The position numbers and the translations under genes were made by a program. Below the pieces are notes generated by a model that saw only the letters and a list, made by a program, of their open reading frames with translations, was not told where the DNA came from and made no database searches. A DNA stretch of 64,000 nt from Parabacteroides bouchesdurhonensis (GTDB lineage: Bacteria; Bacteroidota; Bacteroidia; Bacteroidales; Tannerellaceae). Numbering within the stretch: position 1 is the first letter of the stretch; each line of letters opens with the position of its first letter. Where the stretch lies: NCBI RefSeq assembly GCF_900186615.1, contig NZ_LT896588.1, positions 2,535,215 to 2,599,214 of the forward strand, given 5' to 3'. This document shows, one piece after another, positions 35,509 to 45,400 of this stretch.

Positions 35509-35979
35509 TTATTTCTTACCAAGTAAGAAGCTGTCAATTTGCTTTACGAATTCTTCTCTTGGAAGTGCTCCTTGTGCAACTTGAGGCTGTCCTTTTGCCG
35601 GAATAAATAAAAAAGTAGGAATGCTCTGTATGCCGAAAGCTGTGGCCAGTTCTTTTTCTTTATCTACATTGATTTTATAAATAATAATGTCATTCTTGTA
35701 TTGAACTGCCAAGTCGTTTAAAATAGGAGCTACTTTTTTACAGGGACCACACCAATCTGCATAGAAATCGATAATACATGGCTTATTTCCTTCATAAACC
35801 CATTTATCAGGATTCTTTTCGTAATTAAAAACTTTTGAAAGAAATTCTGCTCTATTTAAATGGATAACTTCTCCCTCTGCGGTATTCTCTGCATTATTTC
35901 CTTTCGGGTTGGCAGACATTGTGCAACTGATTGAAAGAAGTGCTACCAGAATCATTAATAGACTTTTTAATTTTCTCAT
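35509..35979 (-). CDS. Thioredoxin-family lipoprotein
   Basis: A 156-residue protein with a lipoprotein signal (LLMILVALLSISCTMS) and a thioredoxin domain whose active site is FYADWCGPCKKVAP (CGPC). It then has NVDKEKELATAFGIQSIPTFLF, with the cis-Pro. It is presumably membrane-attached and reduces exported substrates. It stands alone, convergent with rpsP. Confidence 0.9.
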   Translation of the reverse strand: MRKLKSLLMILVALLSISCTMSANPKGNNAENTAEGEVIHLNRAEFLSKVFNYEKNPDKWVYEGNKPCIIDFYADWCGPCKKVAPILNDLAVQYKNDIIIYKINVDKEKELATAFGIQSIPTFLFIPAKGQPQVAQGALPREEFVKQIDSFLLGKK

Positions 35980-36123
35980 ATAAAACTATTTACTATATAA
36001 TTAATACTATCTGCAAAAATAGTAATAAATTACCTATGAGATTCATTTCAATGATTAAAAGAAAGATAATAATAGAAAAAGAAAAAAACAACTTCATATA
36101 GTAGGAAATAAAAGAAATATTGC

Positions 36124-36131
36124 TAACTTTG
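36124..36131 (+). promoter_or_regulatory. -7 promoter box of tRNA-Ser
   Basis: TAACTTTG matches TAnnTTTG, 32 bp before the tRNA. Confidence 0.55.
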
Positions 36132-36162
36132 CACCGCAATTAAGAATATGATTCAAAATATT

Positions 36163-36247
36163 GGAGAGATGGCAGAGTGGTCGATTGCGGCGGTCTTGAA
36201 AACCGTTGAACCGAGAGGTTCCTGGGGTTCGAATCCCTATCTCTCCG
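36163..36247 (+). tRNA. tRNA-Ser (anticodon UGA)
   Basis: A class II tRNA of 85 nt with a long variable arm. Acceptor arms GGAGAGA (36163-36169) and TCTCTCC (36240-36246) pair, the T-loop contains GTTCGAATCC, and the anticodon loop CTTGAAA places TGA at 34-36. The 3' CCA is not encoded. An integrase gene begins 300 bp downstream, a common arrangement when an element has inserted at a tRNA 3' end. Confidence 0.96.
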
Positions 36248-36283
36248 CTGAACACTAAAGACAAATGGTGGAAAAGCTAAGAC

Positions 36284-36320
36284 AAGTCCCGTAAAATCAA
36301 GGTTTTACGGGACTTTTTCA
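36284..36320 (+). terminator. Terminator after tRNA-Ser
   Basis: AAGTCCCGTAAAA (36284-36296) pairs perfectly with TTTTACGGGACTT (36303-36315) and is followed by TTT. Confidence 0.85.
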
Positions 36321-36380
36321 TTTTGTCGGCAGACAAGCAAAAGACAAGAAAATGCCCCGTTTGGACAAAGTAGTGTTACT

Positions 36381-36531
36381 AAATCGTTACTGAAAATTGA
36401 GCGAAATAAAATAATAACGATTTTAATGCTAAGTTGCTGATTTGTCGCTCGTTGTATCTTGGATGTCCGTTCATAAACTAATTGTTAATCGTTCCTTTGC
36501 GGTGGGAATTATAAGCCCATTGTTACGGACA
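36381..36531. repeat. Inverted repeats upstream of the integrase
   Basis: AAATCGTTA (36381-36389) and TAACGATTT (36415-36423) form one inverted pair. TGTCCGT (36464-36470) and ACGGACA (36525-36531) form another. They lie in the gap between tRNA-Ser and the integrase and could be arm sites or part of the regulation. Confidence 0.4.
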
Positions 36532-36546
36532 TAAAAAACAAGGTAT

Positions 36547-37647
36547 ATGAGCAAGAGTACATTTAAGATTCTCTTCTATGTTAGAAAGAATCAAGTAAAC
36601 AAGGATGGAACAGTCTGCATAATGGTTAGACTGACTGTAAGTGGTGATGTTACACAATTCAGTTCAAAATTGAATGTGAATCCAAAAGCGTGGGATGTGA
36701 AGTTGGGTAAAGCGGCTGGCAATTCTTTAAAAGCACGTCAGTTGAATGATTTATTGGAGGACATGCGTACTTCTTTGAAAAATCACTATCGTGATATTGA
36801 AGTACATGAGTCGTTTGTTACAGCGGAGAAAGTAAGAAATGCGTTCTTGGGTTTTACTGCCAAGCAACGGACTCTTTTGGAATTATTCAAGAAACATAAT
36901 GAAGATGCACAAAAGTTGGTTGGTATCAGTAAAACAGCTGCTACTATGGCGAAGTATGACCGATGCTATAGGAGAATGGAAGAATTTATGAAAGCAAAGT
37001 ATAATATCACGGATATTGCTTTGAAGGAAATCAATCATATGTTCATTACGGATTTTGAAACGTATCTGCGTACTGTTAGTTTATGTAATGAGAACACAAC
37101 CGCCAAATTTATGCAGACTTTTCGAATGATTGTCATTATGGCAAAAAATAACGGTTGGATTTATACTGATCCGTTCATGAATTATAAGATTCGATTGAAA
37201 CGAGTGGATAGAGGTTATCTGACCGACCAAGAGATACAGAAAATATTGAAGAAGAAGTTTTCAACGAAACGACTGGAACAGGTGCGGGATGTATTTATTT
37301 TTTCTTGCTTCACCGGTCTTAGTTATATTGATATAAAGACGCTGAAAGCAAGTGAAATTTGTATCTCGTTTGATGGTAAGCCGTGGATTATGAGGCATCG
37401 CCAAAAAACAGATACTCCTGTAAATGTTCCACTGCTGAAAATTCCATTGGCTATATTGAAGAAGTATGAAGGACAATTACCTAAAGGTGAATTATTGCCT
37501 GTATTAAGCAACCAAAAGTTAAATTCTTATTTGAAAGAGATTGCGGATTTGTGTGGAATCAATAAAAATATTACTTTTCACATGAGAAGGCATGGCAGTT
37601 TCTGTTTCTCCTTGAAAACAAGCAATTTACAGAATTGGAAATCTTGA
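36547..37647 (+). pseudogene. Truncated tyrosine recombinase (CTnDOT-like integrase)
   Basis: A 366-residue frame. The N-terminus (KSTFKILFYVRKNQVNKDGTV) is the Arm/SAM-like DNA-binding domain of Bacteroidetes integrases, and residues about 210-350 are the start of the catalytic domain. Box I reads FTGLSYIDIK, with Ser where most recombinases have Arg, as in the IntDOT group. Box II begins FHMRRH (residues 344-349), but the reading then becomes unrelated and stops. The C-terminal histidine and catalytic tyrosine are missing, so the protein cannot recombine. It sits just after tRNA-Ser. Confidence 0.85.
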
Positions 37648-37724
37648 TAGGTAACGATTTAGAAACGAGCAAAATTCCCTTATCTGCTTTGTTTTGCATT
37701 ATTAATAAGAACGCTTTATTCTAA
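37593..37724 (+). pseudogene. Candidate C-terminal remnant of a second gene, fused after the integrase
   Basis: In a frame shifted from the integrase, 43 codons from 37593 to TAA 37722-37724 read FLFLLENKQFTELEILIGND, then a further LETSKIPLSALFCI segment. The composition looks protein-like, in contrast to the integrase frame that stops early. I take it as the tail of another gene joined by deletion at about 37590. I do not recognise the family. Confidence 0.35.
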
Positions 37725-37787
37725 ATGCAAAGATAATACTTTTTCTAATTATGATACTATATCAAGTGGAACTATTGTTTGTTGTAA

Positions 37788-39476
37788 TTACATACAGCCA
37801 TGCTGGTTAAAATAATCATCAAAATGAGTTCCTAATAACTCATAAAAATAGGTTAAACAATTATATTTCCCGAATAATATTGTCATATCATTGAGCCCTC
37901 CTCCTCTGAAACAAGAGAACTCTCGGCCATTGAACATCACTGATTCTTTCCTGAATAAATCCGATGCAGAAGATAAATTATTTTCTTTCATTATCTTCGA
38001 ATCACTAATATCTTCAATTATAATAACCTTTTCATTAGATGGTATTATGCTTCTAAAATAATGAATGTAAAATATAAATTTATGTCCTGGATCAGAATAG
38101 TCTACCAAGACAGAGATAAGATTTCCACCATAAAAAGCATCAAGGTCATTAGCTAATAAAGGGAACTCTGACTGTATAAAATTCTGATATGCTCGTATTG
38201 TATTTAAAATTACTATTCGAGATTTATCCAACGCTGTTGTTGGAGAGTAAAAATCATATACCATCCCCGTGTTTCCATAAGAACCTTTAACGGGATAGAG
38301 ATATGGTATGGTCGTATACCCAATCTCGGATAAAAACTTAATAGCATCATATACAGTGTTTACATATAGAGATTTCCCTCCTGACACTAAGTGTACTGGC
38401 ATTTTGTCAATGTATGGGTATTTTGATTGAAAGTGTTGAATCAACGAGTACACATTCAATTCAGAATACTTTTTTAAATGTAGGTGCCTCCAATTTGCTT
38501 CAATAAACTCATGAATATATTCTACCAAAAAGCTCTCATCTAATGGGATAATTCTCTGCTTTTTGATAAAGCCCTCTACGTGCTTCTTAATGATAGAAAT
38601 AGAATATAAATTAGGATTTTCTTTGAGCTTATTTTCGGCACAAGAAAATGAAGCATAGTCATGGTCGTGTTTAATCTCAAAAATTGAACACTTGGGTATT
38701 TTAACTATTGGTGCGACAAGTTCTCCTACATTTACATTGTATAGAGAATATTCTAATGAACTATCCGAATATGTATATATTGCAATCCCACGTTTCCACA
38801 CATTAGGGAAAAGAACACTTTTAATGTACCTGAAATCAGATTCTAATAATCCGTTATATGCATCTGTGAAGTTTTGAATCTCCTGAATATCACAAGGCCT
38901 TAAATCTGTCGCCATTTTAGGCATGTTTAGAAGATATGACTTTAGTTCGCTATTCTCCTCTAAAATGGCTTCGCCATGAGTTAAGTAATATACACGGCTA
39001 CTGCATATACTTAACCAATATTTTAATACGGTGTCAATATTATCTTCACGCAGTTCCTCGTTTTGGCTGAAATGTAATGTAATAGTCTCTTGTTGCTCTT
39101 TGTCACGATTCTCATTTAAAAGTTTTGGTGAAATATGTTTATATAAGACTTTATCCTGAGAATGGTCTACTGCTAAAAGAAAGACATTATCAGTTGTTGT
39201 TTCAGCATATGCAAATAAAGATGTAGGACAAGGGAACTTGTTATGTCCTTTATCCCTTTGAGATACAGTTTTTACCTGAACAGTAATTTTGCCATTAATT
39301 CTATTTGATGAATCAAGCAACTCAATATAACCGTCAATATTAGATTGTGTAGTCCCTTTATCAATATTATTTTTAGTTCGGCCAAGTAAAAGAGTCTGTA
39401 TAAATAGTACCGAACGTTCTTCTTTCACACCGTTTGCATCTATAGAAACTTTAGCTTTAAATGACATAATCTGCAC
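37788..39476 (-). CDS. Large island protein with DUF4365-like nuclease domain
   Basis: A 562-residue protein (ATG 39467 is a second possible start). The first 110 residues resemble DUF4365, a PD-(D/E)xK-fold domain: Asp48 in NIDGYIELLD, then ITVQVKT with Gln67-x-Lys69, and a strand-rich AYAETTTDNVFLLAVDH. These are the expected catalytic positions. The remaining 450 residues have no family I know. There is no signal peptide or membrane span. It lies alone and opposite to its neighbours inside the tRNA-Ser island, next to a broken integrase, a typical site for defence genes. A defence role is inferred. A -7 box TAACTTTG lies upstream (39514-39521, minus). Confidence 0.65.
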   Translation of the reverse strand: MQIMSFKAKVSIDANGVKEERSVLFIQTLLLGRTKNNIDKGTTQSNIDGYIELLDSSNRINGKITVQVKTVSQRDKGHNKFPCPTSLFAYAETTTDNVFLLAVDHSQDKVLYKHISPKLLNENRDKEQQETITLHFSQNEELREDNIDTVLKYWLSICSSRVYYLTHGEAILEENSELKSYLLNMPKMATDLRPCDIQEIQNFTDAYNGLLESDFRYIKSVLFPNVWKRGIAIYTYSDSSLEYSLYNVNVGELVAPIVKIPKCSIFEIKHDHDYASFSCAENKLKENPNLYSISIIKKHVEGFIKKQRIIPLDESFLVEYIHEFIEANWRHLHLKKYSELNVYSLIQHFQSKYPYIDKMPVHLVSGGKSLYVNTVYDAIKFLSEIGYTTIPYLYPVKGSYGNTGMVYDFYSPTTALDKSRIVILNTIRAYQNFIQSEFPLLANDLDAFYGGNLISVLVDYSDPGHKFIFYIHYFRSIIPSNEKVIIIEDISDSKIMKENNLSSASDLFRKESVMFNGREFSCFRGGGLNDMTILFGKYNCLTYFYELLGTHFDDYFNQHGCM

Positions 39477-39513
39477 TATAAATTAAACATTTGAGGACTA
39501 ATATTATCTTCCA

Positions 39514-39521
39514 CAAAGTTA
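39514..39521 (-). promoter_or_regulatory. -7 promoter box of the DUF4365-like gene
   Basis: Reads TAACTTTG on the minus strand, about 38 bp before the first start codon. Confidence 0.55.
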
Positions 39522-39563
39522 AAGACATTTTCTCTAATCTTTCATATTCAATGGAGAATGTTT

Positions 39564-39571
39564 ACCTTTGT
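39564..39571 (+). promoter_or_regulatory. -7 promoter box of the 61-residue gene and GH130 unit
   Basis: TACCTTTG on the plus strand, 30 bp before the 61-residue ORF and divergent from the DUF4365-like promoter 50 bp away. Confidence 0.6.
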
Positions 39572-39600
39572 AAGTAAAGAACGTAATTTTCAAGTTATCA

Positions 39601-39786
39601 ATGGATAATATTAATAAGACACCTGAACAGCAAATTGACGAAGTAGTAGAGAGTTTAAAGGCACTACTTCTATCGCAAGCTCGGAACCAGCAGGAGGCAG
39701 AAGAAATTAAGCGTAGATTAGATTCTTTGGGACTGTCTTGTATTGATTGTAATTGTCTGAAAATTATTAATCTTTATATAGAATGA
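39601..39786 (+). CDS. Small coiled-coil protein translated into the GH130 gene
   Basis: A 61-residue frame with a promoter box 30 bp upstream. The first 45 residues (TPEQQIDEVVESLKALLLSQARNQQEAEEIKRRLDS, read in pieces) are helical and charged, then LSCIDCNCLKI has three cysteines. Its stop overlaps the next start (ATGA, 39783-39786), suggesting translational coupling. No family is recognised; it could also be the tail of an older gene. Confidence 0.5.
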   Translation: MDNINKTPEQQIDEVVESLKALLLSQARNQQEAEEIKRRLDSLGLSCIDCNCLKIINLYIE

Positions 39787-40913
39787 AAAGGAGATTTTTG
39801 AATTTAGCTTATTTATTGTTAGTTGTTGTATTCGTAACTTCATGTACGGAAAAGAAACAAGCGGAATTTCCCGATTGGGCATGGACTAATTTTCAGCGTC
39901 CGGAGGGTATCAATCCTATTATTTCTCCCAATGCGACGTCTGTCTTTTATTGCCCGATGAGACAAGATTCGGTGGCATGGGAGGCAAGCGATACTTTCAA
40001 TCCTGCTGCTACAATCTATGATGGAAAAGTTGTTGTTCTATACCGGGCGGAAGACAATTCGGCTGTTGGTATCGGTTCACGTACTTCCTGTTTGGGATAT
40101 GCTTACTCTGATGACGGCTTGCATTTCAAACGAATGCCTGCTCCGGTATTCTATCCGGCAGACGATAGCCAGAAAGAACTCGAATGGACGGGAGGTTGCG
40201 AAGATCCGCGTGTAGCTATGACTGAAGACGGGCTTTATGTGATGTTCTATACGCAATGGAACAGAAAGCAGGCACGTCTGGCAGTTGCTACTTCCCGCGA
40301 CCTGCAATCTTGGGAAAAGCACGGGCCGGCATTTGCCAAAGCATATAACGGCCGTTTCTTCGATGAATTCTCCAAGTCTGCTTCTATTGTTACCAAATTG
40401 ATGGATGGAAAACAAGTAATTGCCCAGATCGACGGGAAGTACTGGATGTATTGGGGTGAGAAATTTGTAAATGTAGCCACCTCTATAGATTTGGTGAACT
40501 GGACGCCTATGCTGGATGAAAAGGGAGATTTCCTAAAAGTAATAACACCCCGTAAAGGCAAGTTTGATAGTTCGTTGACGGAGTGTGGTCCTCCGGCTGT
40601 CTTGACGGATAAAGGCATTATGTTGTTTTACAACGGAAAGAATGCCGATGGCACGGAAGGCGATATGCTTTATACGGCCAATTCTTATTGTGCCGGACAA
40701 GCCCTGTTTGATGCCAAAGATCCTGCCAAGTTAATAGACCGTCTGGATAGACCTTTCTATATGCCGGAATCCGACTTTGAAAAGAGCGGACAGTATCCTG
40801 CCGGAACGGTATTCATAGAAGGACTTGTGTTCTTCAATCAGAAGTGGTATTTGTATTATGGCTGTGCCGATTCGCGCGTGGCTGTTGCTGTGTATGAACC
40901 GGAGAACTATTAA
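39783..40913 (+). CDS. GH130 glycosidase/phosphorylase lipoprotein
   Basis: A 376-residue protein with a lipoprotein signal (LAYLLLVVVFVTSCTEKK). It is a five-bladed propeller of the GH130 type: YRAEDNSAVGIGSRTSCLGYAYS, the family hallmark WTGGCEDPRVA, MFYTQWNRKQARLAVATSRDLQSWE, and SSLTECGPPAVLTDKGIMLFYNG. GH130 enzymes split beta-mannosides by phosphorolysis or, in some clades, hydrolysis; surface lipoprotein members can be beta-1,2-mannosidases. The activity type is not settled. A strong terminator follows. Confidence 0.87.
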   Translation: MKRRFLNLAYLLLVVVFVTSCTEKKQAEFPDWAWTNFQRPEGINPIISPNATSVFYCPMRQDSVAWEASDTFNPAATIYDGKVVVLYRAEDNSAVGIGSRTSCLGYAYSDDGLHFKRMPAPVFYPADDSQKELEWTGGCEDPRVAMTEDGLYVMFYTQWNRKQARLAVATSRDLQSWEKHGPAFAKAYNGRFFDEFSKSASIVTKLMDGKQVIAQIDGKYWMYWGEKFVNVATSIDLVNWTPMLDEKGDFLKVITPRKGKFDSSLTECGPPAVLTDKGIMLFYNGKNADGTEGDMLYTANSYCAGQALFDAKDPAKLIDRLDRPFYMPESDFEKSGQYPAGTVFIEGLVFFNQKWYLYYGCADSRVAVAVYEPENY

Positions 40914-40918
40914 ATAAA

Positions 40919-40998
40919 AAGAAGAAGAGCCGGCTAATAAGTTCTTATTAGATACTTTAAGTACCTGGAATAACTTGTTAGCCGGTCTCTTCTCTTTT
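40919..40998. terminator. Long bidirectional terminator hairpin
   Basis: AGAAGAGCCGGCTAATAAGTT pairs with AACTTGTTAGCCGGTCTCTTCT, split by about 40 bases, with a T tract on the plus strand and A tract upstream. It separates the GH130 gene from the convergent RND operon. Confidence 0.75.
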
Positions 40999-41011
40999 GT
41001 TGTAACCTAAT

Positions 41012-42373
41012 TTATTCTTGTCCTCCTCCTAATACCCTATAAAGATTGACTATACTCTGTATTTCCGTAAAACGGTTTGCCGTTTGTGATAGTTGTGCGC
41101 TAAGTAATGTCTGCCGGGCTGTCAATACTTCCAGATAAGTAGTGTTACTATGCTCCATCAGTAAGGACGTGCTTTTCAGAGCTGTTTGCAACGAAGCAAC
41201 TTGTTTATCGAACAGGATGCTTTTTTCCTTGCTTGTCTGATAAGCAGTCAGGGCATCATTTACTTCACTGCCTGCATTTAGTAACGCTTGCTGAAAGGCA
41301 AGAGCGGCTTCTTCCTGTTGCGCGCGGGCTATGCGGTATTGAGCTATGACTTGCCCACGGTTGAATAGTGGTTGTGTCAGTGAGCCTACTGCCGATGCAA
41401 GGAACTTACCGGGGTTGACAATCATCATTCCTGCTGAATTGGTCCAACCGGCGCTTCCACTTAAAACAATGGAAGGATAGAAGGCCGAGCGTGCCTGATT
41501 GGTCCCATAAAAAGCTTGCTCCAACGAGCGTTCAGCTATGCGTACGTCCGGACGACAGGCAAGCATCTGCATTGGAATGCCTACGGAGAAATTCTCCGGT
41601 ATTTGTTGTAATTCCAGCTTGCTGCGTTCATAACGCCGTGGTGTTTCAGCCAGCAACAGAGCCAGACTATTCTCCACTTGATTAATCTGTTCTTTCAAAC
41701 TCAATATGGAGGTTTTCACTTGATAATAGGTGGCTTCCATTTGTGATACGGCAGCCTCATTAACCATTCCTGCGTTCATCATCGCACGGGTTGAAGCAAC
41801 TGTTTCTTTCCATGCTTCTTCTGTTTGCTGTGAGATGGTCAATTGTTCATCCAGCATCAATAATGTATAATATGTATTGGCTATACCGGATATTAACTGG
41901 GTACGTACAGCCTGCCGGTAATCTTTGCTTTGAGCATAAAGGGCCTTAGCTTGCTGTTTTGCGTTACGCATACGACCGAAAACATCAAGTTCCCAACTGG
42001 CAGTAACCGGCAGCGAATAGGTTTGTGTTGCTTTATGACTATCAAAGCTGCTTACCGTACCTTGTGGTGACAGGGCAAATGCCGGCAGAAAGGCCAAACG
42101 GGCGGAAAGCAACGCTGCTTCTGCTTCTTCTACGCGGAGCTGTGCGGATTGTAAATCGGTGTTGTTCTGCAACCCTTGCTCGATGAGGGATTGCAGGTAT
42201 GGGTCATTGAAAAGATCGCGCCAGTCCATACTACCCAGACTAGTGGTATCTTCCGCTGTTATCGTCGTCCCATACAAATTGTCCGGTACGGTGGTGGCGG
42301 GCTTATATTTACTGTATATGCCGCAGCTACTCAACATGACGGTTGCTGTGACCGATAGAATTATCTTCTTCAT
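41012..42373 (-). CDS. RND efflux outer-membrane lipoprotein (NodT/OprM type)
   Basis: A 453-residue protein. The start is ATG 42373 (MKKIILSVTATVMLSSCGIY), a lipoprotein signal; the frame upstream of it is not signal-like. Two OEP repeats are visible, for example LQSLIEQGLQNNTDLQSAQLRVEEAEA near the start and RPDVRIAERSLEQAFYGTNQARSAFYP in the second. It would form the trimeric TolC-like exit duct for the adjacent AcrB-like pump. It is the third gene of the operon and lies 91 bp after the pump gene, with a hairpin in that gap. Confidence 0.92.
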   Translation of the reverse strand: MKKIILSVTATVMLSSCGIYSKYKPATTVPDNLYGTTITAEDTTSLGSMDWRDLFNDPYLQSLIEQGLQNNTDLQSAQLRVEEAEAALLSARLAFLPAFALSPQGTVSSFDSHKATQTYSLPVTASWELDVFGRMRNAKQQAKALYAQSKDYRQAVRTQLISGIANTYYTLLMLDEQLTISQQTEEAWKETVASTRAMMNAGMVNEAAVSQMEATYYQVKTSILSLKEQINQVENSLALLLAETPRRYERSKLELQQIPENFSVGIPMQMLACRPDVRIAERSLEQAFYGTNQARSAFYPSIVLSGSAGWTNSAGMMIVNPGKFLASAVGSLTQPLFNRGQVIAQYRIARAQQEEAALAFQQALLNAGSEVNDALTAYQTSKEKSILFDKQVASLQTALKSTSLLMEHSNTTYLEVLTARQTLLSAQLSQTANRFTEIQSIVNLYRVLGGGQE

Positions 42374-42406
42374 ACTTTGGTATTTATTGAAATTGATGCA
42401 ACTTCT

Positions 42407-42437
42407 CCAATTCTCCTCACAAAAAGAGGAGAATTGG
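42407..42437. other. Perfect 12-bp stem hairpin within the RND operon
   Basis: CCAATTCTCCTC (42407-42418) and GAGGAGAATTGG (42426-42437) pair perfectly around ACAAAAA. It sits between the pump stop codon and the outer-membrane gene, and has no T run, so it may be an mRNA processing or stability element. Confidence 0.65.
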
Positions 42438-42464
42438 AATAGTTGGACTAAATATATTGAAATC

Positions 42465-45400
42465 TTATTTTTCCGTTCCATGTTCGGTTTCACTCTTTCC
42501 TTTTTCAAGTAATACCTGCACATCAGCCTCTATCTTTTCCGGCTTACGTATTTTCTCCTGTAAGAACTCGAAGATGATGTAGAATACCGGGACTACAAAG
42601 AGCAGCGCCAGTGTTCCGATGGCCATACCGCCTACTACACCTGTGCCTAGCGAACTGTTGCCGTTAGCACCTGTACCGGTAGAGAACATCAGCGGAAGCA
42701 TGCCGAAAATCATCGTAAGGACAGTCATCAAGATAGGACGCAAACGGACCTGAGCTGCCGAATAAGCCGATTCTATAATGCCCATGCCTTTGCGCCGCCG
42801 CTCTATAGCGTACTCCGTGATCAGAATGGCGGTTTTAGCCAGCAATCCAATCAACATAATCACACCTGTTTGTAAATATATATTATTCTCCAGTCCGAGT
42901 ATTTTGGCAAATAAGAAACTACCCATCAGTCCGAACGGTACGGAGAATATAACGGCAAACGGAACCAGGAAGCTTTCATAGAGACAAGACAGGATCAGGT
43001 AGATGAGTAATATACATACTCCGTAGATGAAAAGAGTCTTTGCTCCGCCCATGCTTGCTTCCTCACGGGCCATACCTCCATACTCAAAACTATAGCCGGT
43101 AGGCAACATCTGTTCGGCCACTTCGCTGATAGCTTTTTGCACTTCACCGCTGGAATATCCATTGGCAGGGTTCACATTTGCAGTGATAGCAGTAAACAGA
43201 TTGAAACGATTTGCCGATTCTGGACCAAGTACTTTCTTTAACGTTACAAATTGACTTACCGGAGCCATTTCTGTGCCGTTGCGTACAAACATATTGTTCA
43301 AAGCCTGTTCCTCCAAACGGAATTCCGGTGCTGCCTGCATCATTACGCGATACACTTTACCGAACTGGTTGTAATTGGAGATATAGGCGCCACCGCAATA
43401 ACTGCCCAGCGCATCGAGCACCGTAGCCGGTGATATGCCGGCACGTTTACACTTGGCCGCATCTACATCTACCGAAACCTGAGGGAAGTTCATGGCATAA
43501 GAAGTATAGGCCATTGCTACTTCAGGCCGTTGGTTCAATGCACCCAGGAATTGCATCACCGACTGGTAGAAGGCTGTCATGTCTCCGCCGGTACGGTCCT
43601 GTAAGTTCAGTTCGATGGAGTTCCCCATACCGTAGCCCGGAATCATACCCGGCTGGAAGCTGAATACCCGCGCATCCTTTATATCATAGAACTGTCCGTT
43701 AAGTCGTGTTACTACTGCGTCGGAAGAATGCTCCTTTCCCTTACGGTCGTTCCAATCTTTCAGACGGATGATGATGGTGCCGTAAGACGTACCTTGACCT
43801 GATACCAGGCCATATCCGGCTACGCGGGCATAATGTTCTATTTCAGGTGTATCTTTTAGAATATTTTCCAGTTTGTCTATTACTTTTGTCGTTTCTTGCA
43901 GTGTACTGCCCGGTGCTGTACTCACGTCCACCATGATAACACCTTGGTCTTCCTGTGGCACTAGTCCGGTCTTAGTCGTAGACATCAAGTAAATAAGTAA
44001 TGCCACCGACACTGCTAATGCCGTCCATACCATCCAGCGATGGTGTATGAAGAACATTACACCTTTCTTATATTTACCTAATACAGCATTGAATGAAGCA
44101 TTATAAGCAGCACGTACACGTCCGTTGATACTCTTCTCGCTTTTTGTACCGTCTGATGGGCGCATCATCATGGCGCATAAGGCCGGACATAGTACTAATG
44201 CCGAGATCATGGAAATACCTACAGCTGTTGCCATCGTAATACCGAACTGCGTATAGAAAATACCGGAAGTACCTCCCATGAATGTTACGGGGATAAATAC
44301 TGCCATAAACACACAAGTACAAGAAACGATAGCCATTGTTACGTCACCCATTGCATCTTTAGTGGCAAGATAGGCTGACTTATATCCGGTATCGAACTTG
44401 GACTGCACCGCCTCCACCACCACAATGGCATCGTCCACCACCGTACCGATGGCAAGCACCAATGCAAATAATGTCAGGATATTTATACTGAACCCGGCAG
44501 CTACCAGGCAAGCAAACGTACCTACTAATGATACGATGATGGATATGGAAGGAATGAGCGTACTTTTTAAGTCCTGCAAGAAGAAGTATACCACCAGGAT
44601 AACCAATATAATGGCAATAATCAGTGTCTCCACTACATTATGGATAGAAGCGAACAAGAAATCGTTTGAACTCATCATGTTGACGAATTCAACACCTTCC
44701 GGCAGCGTCTTTTCCATCTCTTTCATTTCTGCAGAGATTTGTTCGTTGACGGCAGTTGCATTGGAACCGGCTGTTTGGAATACGATGAACATTACAGCCG
44801 GTTGACCATCCATTTCACTCTCGAAGCTATAGGTCAGTGTTCCCAATTCTACGCTTGCTACGTCTTTCAGGCGAAGCACAGATCCATCAGGTTGGGAGCG
44901 GATGACTGTATTTTGGAATTCCTCTACCGTTTTCAGTCGTCCGCGATACTTCATCGTGAACTGGAAAACATTCTTCGAGTTTTCGCCTAATGAACCGGTA
45001 GGTGCTTCAATGTTTTGTTCTCCCAGCACAGCTGTCACATCCGAAGGTACTAGTCCGTACTGTGCCATCAGTTCCGGCTTCAACCAGATACGCATACTAT
45101 ACGTATCACCCATTTCCATCACATCACCCACACCTTCTATACGTTTTATCTGCGGAATGACGTTTATGTCCAGGTAATTCGCAAGAAATGTCTTATCATA
45201 TCGACCGTTCGTACAAACTAAAGAGTTGATTTGCAGAAAACTGGTCTGACGTTTCTGTGTGGTCACGCCAATTCTCGTTACTTCGGCAGGAAGTAATCCC
45301 TGTGCTTTGGTCACGCGATTCTGCACGTTGACCGCCGCCATGTCGGGGTCTGTTCCCTGTTTGAAGTAAACTTGTATAATGGCCAGACCGGCATTGGTGG

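Noticed and set aside
37648-37787. A second intact integrase domain downstream of the break
   Set aside because: No Box II remainder, histidine or tyrosine motif can be read in any frame before the next gene.
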